Source of the DNA: Brassica napus
Taxonomy: Eukaryota > Streptophyta > Magnoliopsida > Brassicales > Brassicaceae
Direction of reading: 5' to 3'
NCBI RefSeq assembly: GCF_020379485.1
Contig: NC_063445.1
Coordinates: 54,647,422-54,711,421 of the forward strand
DNA: 64,000 nt
Positions within the stretch are counted from its first letter, which is position 1. Every line of letters begins with the position of its first letter. Of the stretch, positions 1 to 12,037 are shown in pieces. Under the pieces are notes generated by a model. It saw only the letters and a list, made by a program, of their open reading frames with translations, was not told the DNA's origin and made no database searches. The position numbers were made by a program, and so were the translations under genes.

Positions 1-1338
1 GGCAGGAAAGTCACTTATGGTCCACAAAAGCATAGCTCGCATCGTAAAATTCTTCTTCGTTGAGCAGTCATACGTCCTCACCCCTGTTGACCACAAATCC
101 TTCAACTCTTTTATCAGTGGTTGTAGGAAAACATCAAGTGACCTTTTTGGATGCTTCGGACCGGGTATTAATATGGTCAAGAATAAAAACTCCTGTTGCA
201 TGCACATCTCCGGTGGCAGGTTGTATGGCGTAAGAAAGACAGGCCACAATGAATATTGTCTCCCTGACATTCCAAATGGACTAAATCCATCTGTGCATAA
301 TCCGAGGTACACATTCCGGCTATTGCTAGCGAAATTCGGATGTACTTTGTTAAAATGTTTCCAGGCTCTTGCATCTGATGGATGAGTCATCTCACCATCC
401 GTCTGAGTATGCTCGGCATGCCACCTCATCTTTCCAGCAGTCTGCTCCGATTGGTACAATCTTTTCAATCTATCTGTAATTGGTAGGTACCACATCCTTT
501 GGTACGGTACCCTATTACGTCCCCTTCCTTGCGGCTTGAATCGTGGTTTCTTGCAGAATCGACATTCTTCCAACTTCTCATCATCTCCCCAGTAGATCAT
601 GCAGTTGTCGATGCAAACATCTATCATCTCCGAAGGCAACCCAAGACTATAAACCAGTTTCTGAATCTCATAATAAGAATCAGCAGACTCATTGTCTTCC
701 GGCAAATACTCTTTAAATAAATCTGCCCATTCGTTCATGCAACTTTCAGGTAGATTGTGATCAGTTTTAATATTCATCATTCTAGCAGCCAATGACAATT
801 TAGAGAGACCTTCTCTACAACCACTGTAAAGTGGTTGATTTGCCGCATCTAACATTTCATAAAACTTTTTTGAATCTATGTTAGGTTCTTCATCTTCATC
901 ATCATGAGCTACGAATGCATCAGTTACCATATCATGAACCCTATCATAATCTACCATCGGCTGATCCTCCTGATGGTAACTATGTGCATTATGCAATTGA
1001 TGATCAACCGGTTCTTCTTGAAAGTTGCTATTACTACTACTAGCTTCATTCTGATCATAACTATAACCTTCTCCATGTTGAAACCAGATATAATAATTTG
1101 GCGTGAAACCTCTATTTACTAAATGCTTCCAAACATTTTCACGATTTGCCAACTTTGAATTGTTACATTTCCTACAAGGACAGAATATTTTACCGCTTTC
1201 TTGGGCGAGCGGTGTAGAATCTGCTTGATGCATAAAACGCTCCAACCCAGCAAGATATTCTTTCGTCACTCTCCCGTTAGCATCTCTATGCATATACATC
1301 CACCTCCGCAACTCGAAAATATTTCCCAAGCCCGACAT
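1..1338 (-). CDS. TNP2-like CACTA transposase, N-terminal 446 codons (partial)
   Basis: This frame is open from the ATG at 1336-1338 to the left edge without a stop, so both the C-terminus and any introns lie outside. It encodes the main CACTA transposase, which is thought to bind and cut the element ends. It starts MSGLGNIFELRRWMY and shows the transposase-associated domain with a CPCRKCNN cysteine cluster near residues 50-60. An acidic linker follows. Then come the conserved core stretches IDVCIDNCMIYW, CRFCKKPRF, RMWYLPITDRLKRLY, GRQYSLWPVFLTPYNLPP and PGPKHPKRSLDVFLQPL. It is homologous to, but clearly diverged from, the two TNP2 genes near 36 and 59 kb: its acidic linker differs and it belongs to another CACTA subfamily. 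No lesion is visible in the part shown. Confidence 0.9.
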   Translation of the reverse strand, partial: MSGLGNIFELRRWMYMHRDANGRVTKEYLAGLERFMHQADSTPLAQESGKIFCPCRKCNNSKLANRENVWKHLVNRGFTPNYYIWFQHGEGYSYDQNEASSSNSNFQEEPVDHQLHNAHSYHQEDQPMVDYDRVHDMVTDAFVAHDDEDEEPNIDSKKFYEMLDAANQPLYSGCREGLSKLSLAARMMNIKTDHNLPESCMNEWADLFKEYLPEDNESADSYYEIQKLVYSLGLPSEMIDVCIDNCMIYWGDDEKLEECRFCKKPRFKPQGRGRNRVPYQRMWYLPITDRLKRLYQSEQTAGKMRWHAEHTQTDGEMTHPSDARAWKHFNKVHPNFASNSRNVYLGLCTDGFSPFGMSGRQYSLWPVFLTPYNLPPEMCMQQEFLFLTILIPGPKHPKRSLDVFLQPLIKELKDLWSTGVRTYDCSTKKNFTMRAMLLWTISDFPA

Positions 1339-1750
1339 TTTTTTCACGTTTTTTTTCTTGTTGGTGTGCTTAAAATTATGTTCAAACCTCCATATATATA
1401 GAAAATTTTCGAATCTGGTAGTTGAATTTTGCTAGGAATTTACGACGAAAAATTAGGTTGGTGGCAAAAAAAACGTGTTAAGTTGGTGGATTTCTCGTTC
1501 TTTCCTCGTAAGTTATTTCCTCGTAAAAATCATGCTAAAATTACGACGAATTTGCGACGAAACACATTTTTCTCGGAAAAACCACGTCAACTTACGACGA
1601 TTCTACGAGGAAAAGCTTTACTCGGTATTTTACAAGGCCATTACGAGGAAACTTTATTTCCTCGCAATTTCATCGTTAAGTCATCGTAATTTCACGAGGA
1701 ATAGTTTTCCTCGTTAAATTTCCTTGCTAAAACTGTGTTTTCTTGTAGTG
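1..1750 (-). mobile_element. CACTA (En/Spm) transposon, 5' part, cut by window edge
   Basis: The outer end is an inverted copy of the CACTACAAGAAAACAC terminus at 1735-1750. Inside it (about 1420-1735) lie many short subterminal motifs of the TTACGACGAA / TTCCTCGTAA type on both strands, the expected binding-site array for the element's own proteins. A TNP2-like transposase gene begins at 1338 and reads leftwards off the window. The other terminus is outside, so no target-site duplication can be tested; the three bases after the terminus are TTC (1751-1753). Confidence 0.85.
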
Positions 1751-2640
1751 TTCCTCTCCGATATGAACCGGTTGTTTTCCAAAAAAAAGACAGGAACCGT
1801 TTGCTTGTTGTTTCCGATACAATATTAGAAGTTATCGGACATAAACCAGCTTCCGATATTTATGTGTTTGAAGAATATCTCTTTACCTCCGACAGACGAT
1901 GCAATCAGATTGGTATTAGAGATTTTGTTTATTTTTAATATGCAGATCGATTTGAATATATTATTTCTTCGTAATATTTTTTTTCGTAATTATTGTTTCC
2001 TATTTTCAGGTAATCGAAACGATTTATCCTGACAGACGCGTTGTTAAACTATTTCTGTTCGCTAAAGAATTAATATTAAAAAGGTTACAAATTTTTATGT
2101 TTCATATTCTGAACATTGATTTAGATCTGTTTTTTCATAAGTTTATGTATCATAATCTGAACAACTGGACATCTCATACTTTGAAATTTTTTACTTGCAT
2201 ATTCTCTGAAGTTTTATGATAAGAAGGGACAAAGCAGGCTGGAGGAGATGGGAAGCAATGGATATAATAGTATTACATTGGTAAAAAAAAGTATGTGTAA
2301 ATTGATTTTTACTCCTTGACTAACAGAACAAAACCATGCGCTCTAAGTGACAATTTTAAGTTGCATTTCTCTGTTGTATTATGATAAGGAGGGTCAAAGC
2401 AGGCTGGAGGAGATGAGAAGCAATGGATATACTATTACATTGGTAAAAAAAAGTATGTGAAGGTTGATTTATTTTAAAAATCCTCGACAAACAGAAAAAT
2501 AGCTTACAGTTTAAGTGAATCTCTGTTACTAACTTATGTTTTTTTATTCTTCTGTAGGATCTTAAAACATTAGTGAAACTCCGTCAACACGTTAAGCTCA
2601 GGAGAAACTTCTATTTGGCCAGAATGTCTTTGCAAGAAAC
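1751..2640 (+). pseudogene. Exon-like fragments of an unrecognised gene
   Basis: I do not recognise this gene. The plus strand shows coding-looking blocks with splice-like borders. One is a frame from about 1754 to 1908 (beginning RYEPVVFQKKDRNRLLVV) followed by a possible GT donor. A second starts after a TTTTCAG acceptor near 2009 (VIETIYPDRRVVKLF). A third, 2559-2640, lies between a TTCTGTAG acceptor and a GTAAGTAAG donor. The first block begins right at the CACTA end at 1750, so that insertion may have removed or displaced the 5' part. No continuous model can be made. It could be a real gene broken by the transposon or a captured fragment. Confidence 0.35.
2198..2460. repeat. Imperfect tandem duplication of about 165 bp
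   Basis: About 100 bp at 2198-2297 recur at 2362-2460. Both copies share the core CAAAGCAGGCTGGAGGAGAT and the same A-rich tail, with a few substitutions. The copies may be a duplicated exon edge of the adjoining gene fragment. Confidence 0.75.
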
Positions 2641-2748
2641 GTAAGTAAGTTGGTTATTATGTTTAGATTAGATTTAGACAATAGGAATGGAACATTATCG
2701 GTAGTTAGGTAATAAACCGGAGATTGCTTGATGTGTGGTAATGTATGT

Positions 2749-3090
2749 ATGCTTTGTTTGATAATAAAAAAACTTAACCAAATTATGAAACAATCTCTGT
2801 AAAATCCAAACATTGCGTGAAACAGTCAATAAATAGTTCTAACAAAACAAAACAACAAACTAAAAGGCAAACTTAGGTCACTTTATAAATAATTTGCATT
2901 TTTTATTTTCTTGTCTCTGTGAGTAGTTTGTTTCAAAAGCACAGATAGAAAAATATATAAAAACTATATCCTTACGAATGTCTGACTGCTTTGTTTGATA
3001 ATCAAAAAACTTAACCAAATTATGAAACAATCTCTGAAAAATCCAAACATTGCGTGAAAATAAATAGTTCTAACAAACCAAAACAATAAA
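2749..3090. repeat. Direct repeat pair of about 105 bp
   Basis: The stretch 2749-2858 is repeated at 2988-3090, sharing ACTTAACCAAATTATGAAAC and TCCAAACATTGCGTGAAA with small indels. The second copy ends just outside the 3' end of the Helitron helicase gene (stop at 3102), so the pair may mark sequence near the Helitron edge. Confidence 0.75.
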
Positions 3091-3101
3091 GTAAAATAAT
3101 A

Positions 3102-6100
3102 TCAGAGATTCTGGAAAATCTCTTTGTAAACAACATTCATTGTTTGTTTCTGTGGCTTGCCTTCATCGTCGACAATCAAAATCTTCAACCCTTTCTTAGA
3201 TGTAACTCTAGAGATTGCGACATATAGTTGGCCATGAGAGAAGACTGGTCTAGGTAGATAAATACCAACTTCTGAGAGTGATTGGCCCTGACTCTTATTA
3301 ATTGTAATGGCAAAGGCCACAGCAATAGGAAGTTGCCTCCTCCTCATCTTGAAAGGCAACTTCTTCTCAGAAGGGGTAATAGCAAGCCTAGGAATAAGAA
3401 CAACTCGCCCAACCTTATCGCCTGTAATCACTTTTGCCTTTATTATGTTCTCGTACATCTCTGTAATCTGAAGTCGAGTCCCATTCATTAATCCCCCAGT
3501 AGGATCAATGTTTCTTAGCAACATCACAGGACAACCAATATTTAAGCGAAGACTATGATTAGGTAAACCTGAAACTTTGATGGTGTTTAAGAAATCTGGA
3601 GTCAGAGCTTGATCATTAACTGAAAATTTATCTGAAGCATCTATTGTATTAGAGCTTAAGTAGATCCTTTCCTCACCTGAAATATTGATTAGAAAAAACA
3701 TTTTTCCTTTTAATAGCTATTGGAATGATAAGAACCAAACGATAATAGTGTGTGAATAAATAACTAACCATCAAACTGATCCAACATGTGCTGATTAATC
3801 TTGTCGACATCCTGGTTAGTTGGACATAGTATTGCTCTTTCTTGGAAAAACTTGGGTTCTTTATTCTGCTGCAAAGAAACCACATCACCATACACAGCTT
3901 TGCTTATAGACTCAATAGGATCCTGATCATCAAGAATAAGAAACTCTTCAGGAATATTGATTAGAGCCTCCCCATCATTGCTCTCACCTATATTTCCATC
4001 TCCAACATCCAATATCCACTTTGAAAACTCTTTTAAATCTTTAGCTTCTCCAGGGGATAAATCGTTTGCCATTAGCCTCATATTTTTTGTCAGCTTCAAC
4101 ACTTTCACATGTTTCCAAAGATAAGACGAATTTAAAGATGCCAAAACAATTTCAGCTCTTCCAGCTCCATGAATGACAGGCAACACTTGTCTAAAATCGC
4201 CTCCTAGGACAACAACTTTCCCACCAAAAGGCAAATTGTCCTTATTCAAGGATTCAAAACAGTGCTTGCTCATCATTGGGGCTTCGTCCCAAATGATCAG
4301 AGAAGCCGCTTTAATCAAATTTGCTTGATCAGATCCTTGAGTTAGTGTGCAAGTTGAAAACTCATATGGGTTGATTGGTATTCCAAATTTAGAATGTGCT
4401 GTCCTTCCCCCTGGTAGTAGCAGCGAAGCTATCCCACTTGATGCAACATTCAAACAGATTTCTCCTCTGTATCTAATAGCAGCAGACAACAATCTCCACA
4501 AAAATGTTTTCCCAGTTCCACCAAAGCCATAGACAAAAAAACGCCTCCTTTCTTTTCTAAGACAGCACTAAGCACCTCATCATAAATCTCTCTTTGCTCG
4601 CCTGTCATTTTTATAAAATCCAGATCGTGATCAGCCTTTAACTGATCTTTGTCATATGACAGCTCGTCCATTATCAAGACATTCTCCTGCTGAGTAAAAT
4701 CAGCTATTGGCTTCGGCATAGATTCCCATGCCTCCAAAGAAGTACCATTCCTCTTCAAAATCTTCTCAATCTCGTGAAGAGTAAGCTGTTTTATCTCCTC
4801 TTCACTCAAATGTAAATCTACACAATCAAAGATGAGAATATTAGTTAAGGATTCAGTTTTACGCGAGTATATTATTTCAGAGTTCTATTACCTGGTCTAT
4901 TTAATAGCTTTCTACGACGATACTCAATATCTTCAGATAGAAATTCCCAAATGTTTTCCCAAACTTCTTCTGGCTTTGAAAGACTATCTGACATGAGCAT
5001 GACCACAAAACATTGCCGCATATAGGACGCTGAACCTGTAAGACTTGTCCTCACAATATCGTCTATGTATTCTTGATCATCTTCTAACAAACCCCGAGCA
5101 AAGCAGGCGTCTTTGTAATCCGAATAAAGAACATTGTTGAAAGTTTTGATATCCTCAAAAGATGTCGGACCTCTTACAATATTCAGCAAGACACGCAAAT
5201 AAAAGGCCTTTTCAATCTTTCGTGGAGCGTAGTTGATTCTCCCAATACAGAATCCTCGCTTTATATCAGTAAACTTTCGATTTTTTTTATTCCAAATAAA
5301 CCTTGTAGGAATTTCAGCTAGAGTTAGTTTCCGAGCAACAACACTGATCTTGTTTAATTCAAACCAGCCCAAGAACATTGTATTTTCAATCAGAACACGG
5401 CTGGTAACTTCTTCATACGTGTCATCATCTTTGAAAATGATAATCTGTTTTCCCGGTAGGTGAAACTGAATCCTCACAACTGCTACAGATCGATAATGTA
5501 TAGAGAACTTAAAAGTTCTCCACGCACCTTCAGATGCCGACACATATCTGCATGAGTTCAGAAAAGCATAATTGTAAATCACTAAGTATAACTATAGTTT
5601 CCATGAAATTGAACGGAAAAATAGGACCAAGATAAATACCTGCAGTTGAAGAAGTCTTTGATTTCATTTTTTTTCTCCTCTGTTGAAGCTGAATCAGTAG
5701 AGACACTCTGATTCGATACTTCTTTCTGTTTAGCAGTCTCTGCACTTTCAACAGCTACAGTACACCGATCTTGTCCTTTATTAATATACTTAAATAAGTA
5801 TTTAATAGAACCTGTCTGATTACACCATTCCACATTAATGTGAGCTCGATAACGAAGTGACAGTTCCCTATTATAAGGAATCACATATCTGCTGTCACAT
5901 TTGAAGCCATGTTTCTCAATGAAGTGTTCAGACTGTTCTCTTCTTCTGTAGACAGGAAATCCTTCGTTGTTAACAGTAGTTTGCTCAGCATAATTTTTAG
6001 GATACATCTTAGAACATTTTCCATTCTCCATGCAAGGCGAATTCATGTTAACAGCTCCACAAGGACCATGAATCATCATATCTTTCACAACTTCAAAAAG

Positions 6101-9025
6101 CTCAGGTTCTCTCTCTTTATCTGGAATTTCAGCTGAAATGATCTTGTCAATGTCCTCAGTTTTAGGAAATTTAGAGCCAGGAGCCATAAACAGGAGAATG
6201 TGCGCATGAGGAAGACCACGTTTTTGGAACTCGATAGTATACATGGCTGCAGTAAAATAATAAAAATAATATATTTAGAACCCAAATATTACTTATATAT
6301 ATCTCGTTGATACAAAAAAAAACTCACATGCCATAGTCTTTCCCAAGAGTTCTTTATCTGTTAAATCTGCCATTAGAGAATCAAGTTTACACTTGAACAG
6401 CCTGCAAACAATTTCAGGTCTGTCATCCGCAGTGAGTTTTCGTGGCTCTAAATACCTGGTTATTTCAGGCCACTTAAGATTGCAAGTGAAGGTTATAAAT
6501 AGATCAGGAAACCCAAAATGTTTGCAAATCGCCATAGCATCCAAATACATATTTTTCATGTATCTTGGTCCTCCGGTAAATGAGGCTGGCAATAGAAAAC
6601 GACTCCCTTGGTCGTGCATATCAATTTTCCCATCATTCTCAGCTTGTTTAATAGAGTCAAAACTATCAGATCTTAGACACTTCTAGTTCATTCGCAGATA
6701 ACGCAGCCTGTTAGACTCTATAGTAGTATAGGAATCGACCAAGAATTGCTGAAACAACCTCTTAGAATGTAGAAGAGTGTGACACTCATTCTCCCTTTCA
6801 TGTAGCCGGAAAGCGTACCATTGCCTCATACTGATAGTTTGCCTCTTATGGCTTGAGGTTGCAGCAGTTGTTCTTTTTTTAATACCAAGTCTGAATCCAT
6901 CTTCACCGTATGTAAAAATAAGAGGGTATTGAAGTGCCAGATAAGATGGATGTATTTCACTGATCCTTTTAAGCCATCCTGTCTGCTTCTCTTCTAAAAC
7001 AATATCTCTCTTATCCATGTCCAAACTGAAATCTTCTGGAATCAGTGCAGCAACCTCAGATGCAGTAGGAGTATCATATGTCCTTCCATCTTTCTCTCGG
7101 TTACTCACAATTCTCATATGCAATGTTTCGTCTGGATTAGTATTAAACCTTTCTCTGGCTGATCTAAACTGATGAACATATGGATTTACTTCGTCCAGCA
7201 TTTTGACTATCCTTTCAATAACTTGCTGCCTCAATCTCTCTTTCTTAGCCTTCTCACGCTTAGCTTTATATTTCCTGTTAAAAGCAATGTCAGAATATAT
7301 ATAGTTACAAAGGTTTTGTAAGTGCGTCGAGTAGGTTTGATAAGAAGACAATAACTTAAATTTAACATACCCAATAATAGATGCCCTATTTTGTATTTCG
7401 TTTTCAGTGTCCACAATATAAAGCTGCCCAAACTTAGGATCTCCTCCTGTCGGTGGTTTTAAACTACCCATTAAGTGATAATTCTCGCCTTGAAGAACAA
7501 CCATTTTTGGACCATGTCCAGTAGGTGCTGATCGATCAATCTTACCACCGCGAGATGTAAATGAGAACACCATATTTATTTGCCTGATATTCTCGCGATA
7601 GTACTTGCTGATCTCGTCGTCATCGTTTAGCAATTTCCTTAGGATTTCTGGCGACTGCTTAAGTAACGGCAACTGAACTTGACCTTGCCCACAGCACAAA
7701 GAAAATTTAGGTTTCTTAGTCTGTCGTTTCTTCTCAATGCGTTCGCCGTACCACATTATTGCACCACAGTGTTCACATTTATGGGTTGGATCACCTTCAT
7801 CAACGTATCCTAGACACAAAAACCAGAAGAATTTGGAGGTTATTTGTCTTTTACACTTCAAAAATAGTAGAACATTATTGGTTAAATAGCGATGTATTAC
7901 CCATGTTCTGCTTTGGAGGTGCTGCCTTTTTCTTAGACTTTGAAACTGAATCATAATTGCAATACATTAGTGAAAAACAAAGTCAAAATATAATTCCACA
8001 TTGAGTTATCATAAACTGTTTAAAATAGATTACCAGTGCGTTTGGAGACAGACCATCCCTTCTTAGCAGGCTTATCTTGAAACATGGTCTGAAACACACT
8101 TGCCATAGTCTTTATCCGCTCTCTTTGCTCATCAGGAACCGTTGAAACATTCTGATCTTGTTGAGGTGCACATTCTGTCTCCGACTCAGAATTATTATCA
8201 TAAATAGTATCTTCCTCTTCAGAGCTTATATCATAAACCTGTGAACCTTGATCTTCCAAAAAGAATGTCAAAATTAGTATTTATGTCAATTTGATTTATG
8301 AATGAAAGAAATTGAAATCAAATTTATAGTACCTTCGAATAAGTCCAGATTTATAGCACCAAACTCCATTCCGTTTACATTATCAGTTTTCTCCAAGGTG
8401 GAGAAAGCTTTGAATAGATTAGTAGGTTGAATATCGGAACCAGTTCTCTTACTCGAGAAATTAGATTGTCTTATAGAACTGTCACATTGAGAGGATTGCC
8501 CAGTTAAACCTGTAATATGAGAAAACTGTTAGAATAATAATATGTGTTTACCTTGTTATTTTCTGTGTTTTCAACATCTTACCACATGTATTTAAATTAG
8601 GTTTCAACCTCTTAGAAGCTTGGTTTGTATTTCTTCTAGGCTTAACTGGTAACAGTAGAGGATTTACTAAAGTTAGACACTACTGGATTTACTAAAGTTA
8701 GACATACACAGAACACAAGTGTAACAATCAAAATAATGATTCAAGCAATATTACCACTTGACTCAGTAATTGAGTTTAATCCAGACAACGGATGATTAAG
8801 AACTTCAGATTGAGGCGTAGTTGGTGAACTCTGACGTGTGTTGGTCACATCAGCCAAGACCCTACTGAAAACACTTTTCAAAGGCAACATACCAGATTTA
8901 TTCCCTCGAACTTGAGGAGTATTATTAACTTCAGAGTCTGTTAAGAAAGCAGTATTTCTCTTCCTTTTCTGAACCGATGATTCAGTCGGATATATCTGAT
9001 TTTCATCACTGTTATCGTCAGTCAT
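3102..9025 (-). pseudogene. Helitron Rep/helicase, two lesions
   Basis: Rolling-circle replicase fused to a PIF1-type helicase. Splice signals and phase give 11 exons: 9025-8755, 8666-8583, 8509-8333, 8252-8034, 7945-7901, 7809-7371, 7274-6328, 6246-5640, 5547-4892, 4817-3769 and 3676-3102, about 1689 residues if the lesions are ignored. In order: acidic and basic N-terminus, a cysteine finger (CEHCGAIMWYGER), the Helitron-like N-terminal domain (FTCNLKWPEI), the Rep HUH motif ([10 protein letters not shown], His codons at 6200-6208), the two-tyrosine motif YLFKY (5786-5800), then the helicase with Walker B (LIIWDEAP), [18 protein letters not shown] and VAISR. Lesions: an in-frame TAG at 6683-6685 and a missing base in an A7 run at 4535-4541, which throws the Walker A loop (GFGGTGKT, just downstream) out of frame. 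All other junctions keep frame, so decay is recent or the lesions are sequencing errors. Confidence 0.88.
8660..8706. repeat. 24-bp duplication covering a splice acceptor
   Basis: GGATTTACTAAAGTTAGACA occurs twice in a row, at about 8660 and 8684, inside the Helitron Rep/helicase gene. The copy at 8660-8680 contains the acceptor of exon 2 as modelled on the minus strand. The second copy supplies an alternative acceptor 24 nt upstream in the gene, which would add eight codons without changing frame. Confidence 0.7.
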
Positions 9026-9773
9026 AGGAGCTTACTCTGTGTCGTCAAATCCTTGAAAGCATAATAATGGATGAAACCTAATTCTTTGATTTTTGTGAAA
9101 ATTATTAAAAACACGCCTCAGATTAGATATTATTTTTCCATTTAATAGAATAGATTCTAACTTCTAACTTTTTAGGACCGGTGTTTTATAACTATTTACT
9201 TTTGAGTCGGATTGTCAATATTCTTAAAATAATTCTTTATTTTCTTATAATCTCTAATGTCGTAAAGTTGACATGTATTAAAATGTTAACATATATACAA
9301 TGTGCAGAAATAATATCAACTTAAATATTCATTGTTGATTGTTTTACAGCTAATTTATATTATCTTATATTTACATACTCAAAAAAAGGCACTAAGGGAC
9401 AAATGAGATACATAATGCGTATAAGCCTAAAATAATATTCATCAGAACAACTGATCATTATTGTTTAGGTCAATTGGTTTATGTCATATCAGACAATTTC
9501 TATTGCTGGTATTTTCTTGTATATACTGTAGCAGACTATGTTTTGTGATAGTACTTTTGTCAGTAATTAATACTTGAAATTATTAGAAAACCATTTATTA
9601 AAATTAATCCAGAACAATAACAAAGGAAAAAAAAATCCAACTCCTTGTTGAAACAAAAAATTTAGAACACGGAAAATTTAAAAAAATCCAGCAAAAAACC
9701 AGCAAAATAATCTTCTTTAACTTGATGCAGAGTTATCCTTTCTTATCTTCTCGCTTTTGATCGCTTTAGTTCA
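9026..9773. other. Spacer between the two Helitron genes
   Basis: About 750 bp of AT-rich sequence separates the end of the RPA-like gene from the start of the Rep/helicase gene, both on the minus strand. I see no convincing reading frame. It should hold the terminator of the first gene and the promoter of the second, but no clear TATA box stands out. Confidence 0.6.
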
Positions 9774-12037
9774 CTACTTTTTAGAGGTAGAATGAAGTTC
9801 AGATGCTTCCTTATTGACTTCTTTTCGCTTGGAAGAAGGAGTAGAAACAATATCATCAATTTGATTTTCAATCAACAGTGGCTCCTACACAACACGTGAA
9901 GCGAGGTAAAAATTTAGTAAATTTCGAACTTTTAAAAAATATAAATCATAATCTTGAAAATATTTTACCTCGCTTGCTTGGGCTGGAGCAGAATAGCTCT
10001 CTGATATTTCAGAGGTCATTAGCATACGTAGGTCTTTCCATACCTTTCCAACTTTATAGCATCCCCTTGAAGCATTGTCTTTCTGAATGTAAACTCCAAA
10101 CATAAATGTCTGGCCAACCAAATTTGTAATTTCCTCGGGGAATGGATCATCATCTTCAAGCTGTCAATTAAAAGATTTGTTATAGTATTTGCATCACAAT
10201 AAATAAGATTCAATTGCAATAGTTGATAAAATATTAACTTCATCCCAAGAACCGTTTAGTAGGGTTTTAGCAGACGCAGGAACAACTCCAGTAGCAATTG
10301 AATCCAATAACAGGAATTGGGATTCACCAGTATCATCCCTAACCAGTAAATGGATTTTGAATCTGTAGTAAATCAAAAACAATCCAATATGACATGTTTA
10401 CAATAGTTTTAAAGTCGTTCACTTGAGCTTGATTAAAAACTGAGTTATACCTTGGTGAAACAGAGGTTATTTTGGATCTGCATGCTTCACACCACCAGAT
10501 GTGTGTAACCGTCTCTTTGCCATTTATTTTTTTCACCGTTTTGGAGTGGGGGAAAACCTTCTTGTTGTTACAATCTAGACAGCCAAAGTAATACCATCCC
10601 CAATCTGTATCAATGTCATAGATTGTTGCAACAACTCAGCATAGTTTTTCCTACAAAGAAAAAAAAAATTAGAATCATAGGTTTATGTTTACACACCAGC
10701 GCTTATTTGAATATGGTTTTCAAAAATATTTTACCTCAGTTTCCTCAAATAGCTCTCGGAGATTCCTTTGAGGATAATGCATCCATTTATCTCGCTTCAT
10801 CTGCAACTCAAGCTTGTTCTCTGATGATTCAGCTAGGGTTAAAGCTTGAGAATCCCCAATAGCTCTGCATTTTCCGTGGTTCATAATTTCAAATACTCAA
10901 TCTTATAGAGTAAAAGACGTATTGTTATTATAAAATGTAAAAGACCTTTGTTTAAACTCATCTGCTTCTGGTATCTCAGGATTAACAAACATCTGACTTG
11001 CGTCATAAGAATTTGAGATTTGAAATTCACCTAATAAATAAAATATGAATTCCCGGTTGAGTTAAACATTTAGCTATGTCAATATATATTACTGCCATAT
11101 ATAAATGTGGTTTACAAAAAAATAAGCAGAATATTACATACCTCTATATTGCCCAATCTTAGCAAATCGTAGGAGACATATTACCATGCCTTCGGTTTCT
11201 TGGCTAGCTGTGTGAAGATTCTCTGCAAATTTACCCCACAGGCAGCAAGCTAATCTTTGCCCACTAAAAAGATAAAAAAAAATACTTAGACATTTATAAC
11301 GTATTATAAGCTCTATATATATATATATATATACAAACAAACTAAACGCATATCAGCATGACTTACCAAATGTCCACGAGTGTAAACTCCAACTTCTGTC
11401 TTTGTTTTCCACCATTACACCCTATGGTTTCGAGATCACCCAAGTCTTGAACTTGTCCAATAACATCTAGATCAATAAATTTAGGTGTTAGTTAAGTATA
11501 TATGATTGGGTTTTTAAGAAATAAATAATTTGAAAACGTACCAATAAGAAAATTGGGATTAAGAAGACCACTTTCTATGGATTTGAAATCAACCAGATTA
11601 AGGAACATACTGTCATCTCGGTATGTAGATTCCGTGATTTTAGTGTTGCCATTAAAAGCTAATCGATACTTATGATCAGTTGATCTGTACGCTCCACCAG
11701 CACCACTAACACTGAAACGATCAATGTTTCTCCATACTCCAACACGGACATGTTTGCCAACTTTAGAAATGTAAGTCTTGCTACATGAAGCATGGATTTT
11801 TGTTCCCTTGGAAATGATAAAAGGAATTATATTAGTTAGCTTGTATCGTAAGAAAATCAATAACAAATCTATATAGAACGTAAAATTCACATTTGCATCA
11901 CATAGGATTAGTTCCAAAGATTCTCCAACGTCTTTCATGAAATGTCTCCATGTATGAATGATCTTCACTTGAATGCGACATGCAGTCTTGCGTGGTTTGA
12001 TATCGTTCACAAAAATTAGCTGCGGATTGTTCGCCAT
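9774..12037 (-). pseudogene. Helitron RPA-like single-strand DNA-binding protein, one nonsense codon
   Basis: Large-subunit replication protein A homologue with DUF223-type OB folds, carried by plant Helitrons and presumed to protect single-stranded intermediates. Ten exons join in phase: 12037-11891, 11806-11542, 11466-11367, 11263-11142, 11030-10946, 10864-10735, 10650-10451, 10362-10239, 10160-9969 and 9884-9774, totalling 1476 nt (491 codons plus stop). It starts MANNPQLIFVNDIKP. Recognisable features are VRVGVWRNIDRFSVS in exon 2, LWGKFAE in exon 4, and a C-terminal four-cysteine zinc ribbon (CLDC and WCEAC) in exon 7. The only defect found is an in-frame TGA at 10636-10638 just before the zinc ribbon, at a place where a tryptophan codon would fit. 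The end is a basic tail rich in Ser and Lys. Single-base decay or a base-call error could explain it. Confidence 0.85.

Larger units (their letters stand above)
3102..12037 (-). mobile_element. Autonomous-type Helitron, coding core
   Basis: The region holds the two genes typical of plant Helitrons in the same orientation, an RPA-like single-strand binding protein (12037-9774) and a Rep/helicase (9025-3102). The coordinates mark only the coding core. I searched by eye for the 3' hairpin plus CTRR end below 3102 and for a 5' TC end above 12037 and found neither, so the true boundaries are unknown. Both genes carry disabling changes, so this copy probably cannot move by itself. Confidence 0.85.

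Noticed and set aside
17..1689. Several plus-strand open frames at the left edge
   Set aside because: They lie antisense to the TNP2-like frame that is open from 1338 to 1, or inside the CACTA subterminal array; none shows a domain.
1751..3101. Helitron 3' terminus for the coding Helitron
   Set aside because: No inverted CTRR end with a GC-rich hairpin could be found in this stretch, so the boundary is left open.
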